Assembly: GCA_019800895.1 (NCBI GenBank)
Contig: JAHVKF010000002.1
Span: 124,001 to 188,000 of the forward strand
Source: Halomonas denitrificans
GTDB lineage: Bacteria > Pseudomonadota > Gammaproteobacteria > Xanthomonadales > Wenzhouxiangellaceae
Reading direction: 5' to 3'
Length of the DNA stretch: 64,000 nucleotides
Position numbers and translations under genes: made by a program. The notes under the pieces are model-generated. The model had not been told where the DNA came from. It was given only the letters and a program-made list of their open reading frames with translations, and did no database searches. Below are positions 39,101 through 45,741 of this stretch, one piece after another. Position 1 is the first letter of the stretch; each line of letters begins with the position of its first letter.

Positions 39101-40745
39101 ACACGGATCCGGAATCGCCCGCACGGACGCTGGCGACGAGCGTGGTGGTGCTTCCGGCCTTGAGCACGATCGGGAGATTGGATATGTCGCCCCCGAGCAC
39201 CAGCGGCGGCGTCGGGCAGTTTCCAGCGGTGTAGTCGCCAACCACGCCGTTGTCGTCGGCACACACGGTCCAGCACGGATCTTCCGGGTTGGCGCAGGAC
39301 GTTCCTCCGTCCAGCTTGGTGTCGTCGAAGTCGTCGGTCAGCAGGATGCCTTGCTCACCGCTGCCGTCGATCGGGTCCGGGCCGACGTCGCTGGGCCCCA
39401 GGTTCGCGATCTCGATGTCGTAGGTGAACGAGTCGTCGGGGTTGACGACCGGAGCGCTGGCGGTCTTGGTCACCTGGATGTCGGCCCGCCGGTCGACAGC
39501 CAGGGTCAGGGTGTCGTTGTCGTTCGACGACGTCGGGTCGGTCTCTCCCGCGCCGGCCGTGATGAACGGGACGATGTCGAGGGCGTCGCGCGCCCCGGAG
39601 TCGAAGTCCATCGTGGCGTCGAACGTGGCGCTCGCGCCGGCGGCCAGATCGACCGAGACGGTCGACTCCGCAATGGTGCCCGACGACGGCGTGCAGGCCG
39701 CCGCAGGCGTACAGCTCCAGGTGACCGCGGACACGGCGCTGGACCAGGCCAGCGACAGGGTCGCGTCGCTGGCGTCCGACGGTCCGGCGTTGGCGAGGGT
39801 GTAGGAGATCGCGGTGCCGGCCGTGCCGGGGATGAACTCGGTCGGCATGCCGACCGCGGGGAAGGCCACGGATAGATCCGCCTGGCCATCGCGAGCCAGA
39901 TCGACGCCGCTGCTGTGGTCGCCGCTGTCCGGGTCGTTCAGCGCGGCGGGTACGGAGACGTTGGCCGTGTTGGTGATCGGGTCGGTCTGCAGGTCGGACG
40001 CGAAGGCCGCGGTGATCTGGTAGGTGGCATTTCCGCCGGCCGGTAGCGCCAGGGTTTCGTTGAGGTTGCCGGAGCCGGAGTTGCTCGGGCAGTTCGCCGC
40101 CGGCGAACAGGTCCAGCCGGTGAAGGTCACGCCGGTCGGCGCCGAGTCGGTCAGGACGATGCCCGACGCGTCGCTGGGCCCGGTGTTGTTGACCGAAACC
40201 TGGTACGTGCTCGACGCACCCGGCGTGTAGGTGCTGCCGGTCGAGGTCTTGCTGACGGAAATGTCGGCCACGCGCTGCAGCGGGCTGCTGACCTGCGGCG
40301 AGGACGACTGTGCGGCGACGCTGCTGGTGATCGTTGCGGTGATGACCAGCGGGTCGATGGCCATGCTCGATGCGTAGGTGACATCGAGATCGAAGGTCAG
40401 CGAGCCCCCGGCGGCGATCTCGAGACCGGTCTCGTTCAGGTCGTTGCCCGTCTGGTTGGTCCCGCAGACGCTGCCCGTGCCCACCGGCGTGCAGGCGAGC
40501 GTGTCGAGCGTGACGCCGGCCGGGAAGTTGGTCGAGACGTCGACATCGCTCTCGGCCACGTCGCCGACGTTCTGGACCACGATCTGGTAACTCGCGCTGT
40601 TCCCGGGCGTGTAGTTCGCCGGCCCGTTGAAGCTCGAGTTCAGATCGATCTGCGCGTGCAGCGAGGTCGAAGCGAGGAGGGCTGCACCGACGGCCAGGAG
40701 GCCGGTCAGCGCAGGACGGAAACACTTCAGGATTTGACGGTTCAA
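27111..40745 (-). CDS. giant exported DUF11 protein with inserted beta-propellers
   Basis: This 4544-residue protein is the first gene of the exported operon. I chose a TTG start at 40745: GAGGGAGA lies 8 nt upstream, and the protein then begins with a clear signal peptide (KCFRPALTGLLAVGAALLAS). Fifteen DUF11-type repeats follow, with openings such as ADIQVTKTAS and VSYTI-like strands, and ATGxLxNTAxV endings. Six plain repeats come first, then five that carry beta-propellers, then four plain ones. Propeller blades read SPDGxxLYVAGxxDNAIAVFxRD. Propellers occupy about residues 933-1743 (double length), 1881-2282, 2355-2765, 2940-3312 and 3442-3815. FEDGFESP and a final domain of about 130 residues follow. 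An extracellular or surface adhesin-like role is inferred; no anchoring or type I secretion signal was recognised. Confidence 0.85.
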   Translation of the reverse strand: MNRQILKCFRPALTGLLAVGAALLASTSLHAQIDLNSSFNGPANYTPGNSASYQIVVQNVGDVAESDVDVSTNFPAGVTLDTLACTPVGTGSVCGTNQTGNDLNETGLEIAAGGSLTFDLDVTYASSMAIDPLVITATITSSVAAQSSSPQVSSPLQRVADISVSKTSTGSTYTPGASSTYQVSVNNTGPSDASGIVLTDSAPTGVTFTGWTCSPAANCPSNSGSGNLNETLALPAGGNATYQITAAFASDLQTDPITNTANVSVPAALNDPDSGDHSSGVDLARDGQADLSVAFPAVGMPTEFIPGTAGTAISYTLANAGPSDASDATLSLAWSSAVSAVTWSCTPAAACTPSSGTIAESTVSVDLAAGASATFDATMDFDSGARDALDIVPFITAGAGETDPTSSNDNDTLTLAVDRRADIQVTKTASAPVVNPDDSFTYDIEIANLGPSDVGPDPIDGSGEQGILLTDDFDDTKLDGGTSCANPEDPCWTVCADDNGVVGDYTAGNCPTPPLVLGGDISNLPIVLKAGSTTTLVASVRAGDSGSVSNTASVALGATGTAPVVSEFTSGGGADSDSVTVTIDESSDLAISKDDGLTAAVSGNEISYTIVVDNTGFVSANGVVVNDTLPLFDEPGFLSDPSLVSAGFVPGSISWQCRAFDGACCNSNSSNCGVGTPTSPEFEDVIANAVDLPGQSRVEFTVTGRIDPRASGTLDNTASLTLPAGLNDPQPANNTDTDDDTDLVRQANLTVEKSVAAPTGTGPFTLTYTVVVTNTGPSYGSDVVVADPLDHPNLDTATAQWCQRAETDPPIIPCTAADADGSGALSATFDLATGDSVAFDITVDTIAAPSGPITNTAQATNENGVVTADSVTTSLIGEAELIVDKRVVGGGPVAPGEEIEYVITVSNTDASDDVFGAEVSDVFPLPIDSLTWSCQATTPVPGDIEPLQTAGAPDTAGDAVVVSGDGRHIYVIGTEPDSVFAYDRTATPGAGYGNVTLIETETDGIDDGGDAGGVVTGMNGPLDLVLDPLGRVLYVLSHDAVDGASLAAFSRVTDPVAPTFGELTFLGAVSADLPTDPTGLAVTGDRVYVAGLGNPDPEATPGNSDPIITIFSRDPVSSLPVFDSARTAEVPANVRDLAVDAAEAFLFAGGDELRMYTIDDAQPGVPAGRLTAVSMLSDGDALFGMAMAPDLAQLVARSSSGGAGRLVVVDYLDAMDDPALSARFVFDAGDMTLPGGVTDPLLGPGAISIAPDGEHLSGVSADESALYTFRRDPGSGDLVFQEIDVVDQPSTGVNGGLREAADLVHAPDGRHLLIAAGADDPIAVPPATNPPLTVYSRRAPDPLFAFVEQERNTDADVSGLQAPNDIAVADANHVYAVSLPDNSLIRFDRFPRLGLDDDSLGMHLQFAQRYEEGGLDDVGATISGLVQPRRVLVSPDGRSVFVSSEQANSVAVFKRDADPESPDYGELTFVEVQVDGGGLVDGLSGAQGMVMDPTSSHLYVAGSFESSIAQFEREADGSLTWQRRVVSGTDGVVGLNGVRDLAIAPDGSQLMAVSTVGNALVVFDRETAAGADEGALAFVQSVVSGIGDRPMAVEIPGGSGEHAGRHVYVVGQNSNSLAVLRRVLDSTSSAFGQVQPVQLIESGVDDGPEFMNGPRDVRVSADGKRIYVAAEFSNAVVVFDRDLNTFSSRYGFASAVETRRDGVNGVDGLRQVRALALTRDSRWVYTAGFGEGAVASFRLGTGSLCTAGGSGVIEDVVDIGRGGSIEYRATGIVRPGATEPLVNTVSVSLPPNFTANNPGSCTGGADFCDTETTTLVPEGSLSIEKTSEQVSLVAGETATYRIEIQNAGPSSLVDEAGFPLTVSDLLDSNPAFVAGSATWTCEATGSGSLSFLEAEFDLDIGDPGDPGDDTGGPFDGLNGVSRLALVPGSPGLWLVASSVLDDSVSIFERDPVTGELLSQFRVASGDMLGGTPVDSLDGAQAVAVSADGAFLYVASRVSDSITVFSISDDGSGAPVLALAGDPSTNPVTGFTGLNQAVDLVLGDSPGQPTLYVAGANDNAIAVFDRDPVTGLLTHDSSVQQGVGGVDGLEDVTSLLVRGDHLYAVSPTSGSVALFDRSAGGALTWRRSYDELDLGVALDGAADLAMDSDGRFLYVAATNSNRILVLERDTSGGGTDGELTFRSAVEQGVAGVNGLSGVGQLAVSLDGVHVYATSAVGSSVAWFIRDDNDGSLTFGGLRGNEGNEVTGLGGATGVVADPLLDQVFVAGTAQGAIARFQRTSDSFCPASGSGELDGEGFNIGAGGTVIFTIEVEVAGGTTGVVDNVATLNAARDPDNPVQTSTESNVVSTIADLAITKDDGERELDGLAGALGLAGTDLNVYTAAPDDNAIGVFARNLDPGGDCPPTPPQELCDGDLSFLQALRSGEGGNEGISGVVDLAVSADGAQVYAVSPVDNAITTFDRSDDDGTLTFADVARNGIDGVSGISGASALALSPDDAHVYVTGAFANAVAVFERQFDDSLPEFGHLTFLEFEQNGVGGVTGIGEATALVVSADGRHVYVAGAENDTLAVFERNRLPASAGYGLIEYVTHYTQNVGGVAGLEGIRDLAISADGNIVYALGQATGTIARFSRDPATGELTFRDFKQDGTSGTTGLTGARRLLLDDAGASLFASGAAAEAVVRFDVGDDADPALEGALDFAGLLANGDPAPLTGGSVFGLEGATGLFATPDGRHLYTAGSGRGAVLALQRDATPAGIGFQQILIDGLGGVAPGTTVVYQIVVENLGPSNVPQARVQDPFPDGFDSVTWTCSADGGTMAGCLFGPFSGDVDAEVSLPVGGRATIRAEGTISAEATGRLVNTATITALGVQDPDLSNNSATDDDTVLSPAANLVVTVDNGIDDPDRAIPGAPVAYDVVVSNLGPSSVRGVFVDDDFPPAMFDTVWSCVATPSPGTLDAPLEADTISLPTAMAISADGRWAYVAAGASVEAFRRDPLTGSLTPDEVYADGADGIAGLQGAADVVLTGGGRFLYVAGASSDAIALFSRDTSTGELEFENAWFDGLGGVEGLGGVNRLLVSPDGNWLYAAGAQDNAIAVFGISGVDGALSQAAVFAQGVDGIDGLNGITDIGFAEDASLLMVTADANQSLTTFDRNPATGALTFVGILFNDDLLGGAFEDGLLGASDLIEADDELLVASATGDRITRFEFRDVTVDDVDRRLPSAIGTIDATVLGESFVAPGRMAFDPDRARLYVTGIDELLLLNLFGESPVVVERYLVADHAVLGGVSALALGPALRHLHTFGTETTAEIGSWARERGSRCPLAGTGDLGRQQVDLVAGGQLAYRIEGTIQPNATGTLDYTVTVENPSASQELDPSDNSATDSDLLEPAPDLATVKLLETAPIVAGLPVDWSIEVTNAGLSDAAGALVTDRPPIFPVDPDGILTGSGSWTCDANAPLSAPALYPASESISSLAIDPERSWLYATSADSDALLAFPLDASGAPGAPLVIREGDVFPQDGGQPDLEVTGLAGASDVVAASGGLHVYATGETGDSVVVFAREDVGDPLEYIQSQTTESPPGGSSIPGLRGARSVALSPDERFVFVAGSESNAIAVFQRDETTGELTFVERVADGIGTIVPEFDVIRGVSALHPAILGSDLYAVAEDSDAVSRFSINQDTGVLTFEQVLRAGGGVPDMTGTRDLSAAPGDTHLYVLTDAGIAIFARAEDGSLAYDGLFDPDGGTADAIAMAVDAAGSRAYLLATELGSPVIHVLRRDWADGSLEFWFTQPIGGGVPAALLQNAPLKHLLVGGDGPDLLRFDELALSRCAATEGTADELVTTVDLGVGGRSDYDFTATVHPSARGTLENTVDVAPGSGTDPDPGNNSSTVSGPITVVSDIGVTKTGPVDAVAGTVITYSIAVTNAGPSDALGIQVADLAPAELSGFDWTCTPTLGSTCPASGTTAPDFTADVLVGGQLDITLQAMIDPAFIGDLINVVLLTPEAGATDPTPGDQRAEWITTVRAEADVSTTKDTLTDPVVAGLPVSYLVAVFNGGPSQADVQVSDTLPAVLTATVWTCTGFDGATCPPSGAGNPDVTITMPPGSSIELTVGGDLAPDATGSLVNTAAATVQAPATDPVPGNDGASVTDPIVIRSDIALTLDDPLDPFDPGSPFDFPLVATLSNVGPSVAPDVVLDLDASANLTLASGGCVQPTGDTVTCQQAPLAPGEVRTVSLAFTGLPPAPGTLVIDGLVSTSGEDLNLADNSDSTSTELLSGVDLVVELDNGRTWLSPDEVATWTLDIRNYGSVDAPVVDVSAGVPVELLGATWTCVADGSAACTASGSGSITDVADIPSGGRVTYTLVATVDPALDLSVPQSVVISALAESSPPSADINPANNLAVDDDEVRLVMFEDGFESPVRTPAAKLALPPAEHGCIQVDLALASGDRVLDSAVFTGRALDGSVLFDLHRTVRGRDAWFRLATRDLRDLRAGDWRLAGAAGDPLRLSIDGRRVEVAVGGRDIAGTSGLRAPIRALERAAIDGAGPVPPLAWRACEEAAR

Positions 40746-40753
40746 CGCACCAG

Positions 40754-40822
40754 TCTCCCTCGGTCCGAGTGCTTGCGCGACGGAGTGCCTCCGACGCTCG
40801 ACTGCCGGGTCTCCATCCCGGC
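40754..40822 (-). promoter_or_regulatory. hairpin-rich 5' leader before the TTG start
   Basis: On the minus strand, three fold-backs follow each other before the TTG start: GCCGGG/CCCGGC (40804-40822, 7-nt loop), CGGAG/CTCCG (40781-40793, loop GCA, extended by GCG/CGC beyond a mismatch), and CTCGG/CCGAG directly against the ribosome site GAGGGAGA (40754-40761). The last stem could hide the ribosome site. It does not match the c-di-GMP-I, glycine or SAH riboswitch patterns I know. Confidence 0.4.
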
Positions 40823-41030
40823 GTCGCACCGCTGATCGCGACGCGGTGATTCGGAACACTCAGCCAGGACGGCGGCCGCGGTGGCGGACTTCGCTCGAGT
40901 GGGCGTTTCGATTCACGTTCGCTTCGGTCGTGCGCCCCGCGCTGATCTGCAAGGCTCCCCTCGCGCGGCATCGCTCGACTCGAAGCGGAGGGTTAAGCTA
41001 CCAGAACATTCCAGAAAAATCACCCCATAC

Positions 41031-41046
41031 TGTGATGTTTTTCACA
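41031..41046. promoter_or_regulatory. CRP/Clp/Vfr-type binding site
   Basis: TGTGATGTTTTTCACA is an exact TGTGA-N6-TCACA palindrome, the consensus of CRP-family regulators (CRP, Vfr, and Clp of Xanthomonadales). It is centred 293 nt from the TTG start of the exported operon and 94 nt from the srkA start, so it could control either or both. The regulator itself is not in the window. Confidence 0.7.
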
Positions 41047-41132
41047 CTTTTACACCAGGAAGCTCCGTTCTCCGCGTTTCCCGCACGCACGAAGGACGCC
41101 GAACGACCCGCGCCTCCGACCCGGAGAATCCG

Positions 41133-42122
41133 ATGACCGACACCGCCCTGCACCCGTTCGAATCGCTGACGCCAGACTGCGTTCTCGACGCCGCCGAGGC
41201 CGCCGGCCTGGTCACCGACGGACGCCTGCTCGCGCTCAACAGCTACGAGAACCGGGTCTGGCAGATCGGGCTGGAGGACACCACCCCCGTGGTCGGCAAG
41301 TTCTACCGGCCCGGTCGGTGGAGCGACGACGCGATCCTCGAAGAACATGCGTTCAGCGCCGAACTCGCCGATGCCGGACTCTCGGTCGTCGCCCCACTCT
41401 CCTTCGACGGCCGGACCCTGCTCGAACACGCGGGGTTCCGCTACGCGCTGTTCCCACGCCAGGGCGGACACGCGCCGGAACCGGAGCACGAAGACACGCT
41501 CAAGGCCATCGGCCGGGCCCTGGGTCGAATGCACACGGTCGGCCGGGCGCGCGCGTTCGACCATCGGGAAACCCTCAGCCCCGCCGCGCTGGGCCGGGAG
41601 CCGCGCGACTGGCTGCTGGAGAATCGGTGGATTCCGATGCACCTGGAGTCGGCGTTCAGGTCATTGACCGACGATGCGCTGGCCCACGTCGAAGCCGCCT
41701 GGGCCCGGATCGGCGAGATCCGTTCGATTCGCCTCCATGGCGACTGCCATCCGGGCAACATTCTCTGGAGAGACCAGCCCCACTTCGTCGACCTCGACGA
41801 CTGCCGCACGGGTCCGGCGGTGCAGGACCTCTGGATGCTGATCTCGGGCGATCGCGAGGCGCGCGAGCGCCAGTGGAGCTGGCTGCTCGACGAGTATTCG
41901 ACCTTCTGCGATTTCGACCCCCGCGAGCTGGCCCTGGTCGAGCCCTTGCGGGTCCTCCGGATGATCCACTACCAGGCCTGGCTGGCCCGCCGCTGGGACG
42001 ACCCGGCCTTTCCGATGGCGTTCCCGTGGTTCGAGGACGACCGCCACTGGGAGACGGTGATCGATCAGCTTCGCGAACAGCTGTCCGAACTCCAGGAGCC
42101 GGCGGTGACCTGGCACCGCTAG
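41133..42122 (+). CDS. srkA: stress response kinase A (YihE family)
   Basis: This 329-residue cytoplasmic protein belongs to the APH/choline-kinase-like fold. In E. coli SrkA phosphorylates proteins and protects cells from stress-induced death. The N-terminal lobe has ALNSYENRVWQIG and VVGKFYRPGRWSDDAILEEH. The catalytic loop is IRLHGDCHPGNILW with H-G-D-x-H-x-x-N, and the metal-binding motif is FVDLDDCRTGPAVQDLWML. The length fits the family (about 328). I chose the ATG at 41133 because GGAGAA lies just upstream and the family N-terminus begins here. It is divergent from the exported operon and shares its control region. Cotranscription with the following minus-strand gene is not possible. 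Confidence 0.93.
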   Translation: MTDTALHPFESLTPDCVLDAAEAAGLVTDGRLLALNSYENRVWQIGLEDTTPVVGKFYRPGRWSDDAILEEHAFSAELADAGLSVVAPLSFDGRTLLEHAGFRYALFPRQGGHAPEPEHEDTLKAIGRALGRMHTVGRARAFDHRETLSPAALGREPRDWLLENRWIPMHLESAFRSLTDDALAHVEAAWARIGEIRSIRLHGDCHPGNILWRDQPHFVDLDDCRTGPAVQDLWMLISGDREARERQWSWLLDEYSTFCDFDPRELALVEPLRVLRMIHYQAWLARRWDDPAFPMAFPWFEDDRHWETVIDQLREQLSELQEPAVTWHR

Positions 42123-42140
42123 CGTCGCTGGCCGGGCCCG

Positions 42141-44426
<2,286 letters not shown>

Positions 44427-44437
44427 GGGGCTTGGGT

Positions 44438-44483
44438 CTAGGGGAAAGGGCCTAGGGGAAAGGGACTAGGGGAAAGGGACTAG
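44438..44483. repeat. 14-bp tandem repeat before maeB
   Basis: The unit CTAGGGGAAAGGG(C/A) is repeated 3.3 times (44438-44451, 44452-44465, 44466-44479, then CTAG). It occupies the position where the maeB ribosome site would be expected. CACTAG and CTAGTCCCT copies in opposite orientation lie near the fba stop (44573-44598), so the fba-maeB spacer is framed by related inverted motifs. Confidence 0.85.
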
Positions 44484-44613
44484 TGCAGATGGACCACGGA
44501 CCAGGAAAAGGGGCGAGTGGATGCCGGAGCCAGGGACAGACGGGAGCATGGGACCGGGGCGGGGTTCGTTTTCACTAGCCCCTGACCCCTAGTCCCTGGC
44601 GCCTCCTCACCGG

Positions 44614-45636
44614 TCAGCCTTCGTCGGCCTCGTTCCACTCGCCCAGCGCAGCCAGGCCGTTCATGCGTGCGCGGTGGTGCAGGATCTTCTGCGCGCTGGC
44701 CCGCTTGGCCTTCGGGTCGGAGGCCCATTCCTTGAGTGCGGCGGCCTGCAGCGCGCGGCCGTAGGAGAACGACAGCGGCCACGGGAGGTCGCCGAGATTG
44801 TTCATCGCGTTCAGATGCGCCGTGGCTTCGACGTCGCCCTGGCCGCCGGACAGGAACACGATGCCGGCGGTCGACGCCGGCACCGAGTTCAGCAGGCAGT
44901 CCACCGTCGCCTCGGCGACCTCGTCCACGTTGGCGCGGTTGTCCGCGTCGCTGCCGGAAATGACCATCGAGGCCTTCAGCACGGTCCCCTCGAGCAGCAC
45001 GTTGTGCTCGTAGAGCTGCGCGAACAGGGTCTTCAGGGTCGCCTCGGTGACGTCGAAGCTGGTGTCGAGGTCGTGGCCACCGTCCATCAGGACCTCCGGC
45101 TCGACGATCGGCACCAGACCGGCTTCCTGGCAGAGCGCGGCGTAGCGTGCCAGGGCGTGGGCATTGGCTTCGATGCAGGTGCGCGAGGGAATGTCGTCGC
45201 CGATCGTGATCACCGCCCGCCACTTGCAGAACTTCGCGCCGAGCTCGACGTACTCGGCCAGGCGCTCGCGCAGCCCGTCCAGCCCCTCCGTGACCTTCTC
45301 GTCGTCGAAACCGGCCAGCGGCTTGGCGCCCGTATCGACCTTGATTCCCGGGAGGATGCCGGCCTGATTCATCACCTCGACCAGCGGCGTGCCGTCGGCC
45401 ATCTTCTGGCGGATCGTCTCGTCGTACAGGATCGCGCCTGAAATGTAGTCTCCGAGACCCTCGGTGGTCAGCAGCATCGAGCGGTAGTCGAGGCGGTGCG
45501 CTTCCGTGTTCTCGACGCCGACCGACTTGAGCCGCTTGGCGATCGTGCCGGTGGATTCATCGATGGCCAGGATGCCCTTGCCCGGGGCGACCATGGCCTG
45601 GGCGGTGGTAACGAGTTGTTCGAGATGGTCGGTCAT
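44614..45636 (-). CDS. fba: class I fructose-bisphosphate aldolase
   Basis: This 340-residue enzyme cleaves fructose 1,6-bisphosphate to dihydroxyacetone phosphate and glyceraldehyde 3-phosphate. It is of the animal/plant-like class I type: APGKGILAIDESTGTIAKRL at the N-terminus, FCKWRAVITIGDDIPS in the middle, and the Schiff-base lysine in LLEGTVLKASMV. VFLSGGQGDVEATAHLNAMN and LSFSYGRALQAAALKEW complete the barrel; the latter is split here for length. AGGAG lies about 8 nt before the ATG, and a good -10 (TACAAT) 70 nt upstream gives it its own promoter. With pyk and maeB it forms a group of glycolytic and pyruvate-forming enzymes on this strand. Confidence 0.96.
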   Translation of the reverse strand: MTDHLEQLVTTAQAMVAPGKGILAIDESTGTIAKRLKSVGVENTEAHRLDYRSMLLTTEGLGDYISGAILYDETIRQKMADGTPLVEVMNQAGILPGIKVDTGAKPLAGFDDEKVTEGLDGLRERLAEYVELGAKFCKWRAVITIGDDIPSRTCIEANAHALARYAALCQEAGLVPIVEPEVLMDGGHDLDTSFDVTEATLKTLFAQLYEHNVLLEGTVLKASMVISGSDADNRANVDEVAEATVDCLLNSVPASTAGIVFLSGGQGDVEATAHLNAMNNLGDLPWPLSFSYGRALQAAALKEWASDPKAKRASAQKILHHRARMNGLAALGEWNEADEG

Positions 45637-45667
45637 GAATGGCTCCTGAAGACGGCAGAAAGCTGCA

Positions 45668-45689
45668 GCTGCGGCGATCCGGCCGCAGC
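45668..45689 (-). promoter_or_regulatory. hairpin in the fba leader
   Basis: GCTGCGGC (45668-45675) and GCCGCAGC (45682-45689) are perfect 8-bp arms with a 6-nt loop. It lies between the upstream gene's stop and the fba start, in the predicted fba leader. It may end transcription of the upstream gene or shape the leader; the following T-run (CTTTCTG) is weak. Confidence 0.5.
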
Positions 45690-45706
45690 CAACGGGAATC
45701 CGACGT

Positions 45707-45712
45707 ATTGTA
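45707..45712 (-). promoter_or_regulatory. -10 element of fba promoter
   Basis: TACAAT on the minus strand matches five of six consensus bases and predicts a start about 64 nt before the fba ATG. No recognisable -35 hexamer lies at the right distance. Confidence 0.45.
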
Positions 45713-45741
45713 CTGGAACCGACGCGCCACCCGCCCGGCGA

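Larger units (their letters stand above)
40746..41132. promoter_or_regulatory. divergent control region of the exported operon and srkA
   Basis: This 387-bp spacer separates the divergent starts. Its centre (about 40993-41055) is AT-rich compared with the surroundings and holds a CRP-type palindrome (41031-41046) and two CCAGAA copies 10 bp apart (41001-41006, 41011-41016). The side towards the exported operon is a structured leader. No convincing sigma-70 -35/-10 pair was found in either direction. A TAGCTT element at 40995-41000 (minus strand) is the best -10 candidate for the operon. Confidence 0.6.

Noticed and set aside
34122-39875. 1917-codon plus-strand frame opposite the 4544-residue gene
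   Set aside because: Shadow of the opposite strand with no domain or start signal; same reasoning for the long frames opposite gltB, maeB and the beta-propeller genes.
40754-40990. c-di-GMP riboswitch in the leader of the exported operon
   Set aside because: The conserved GEMM-I blocks are absent; only generic hairpins are visible.
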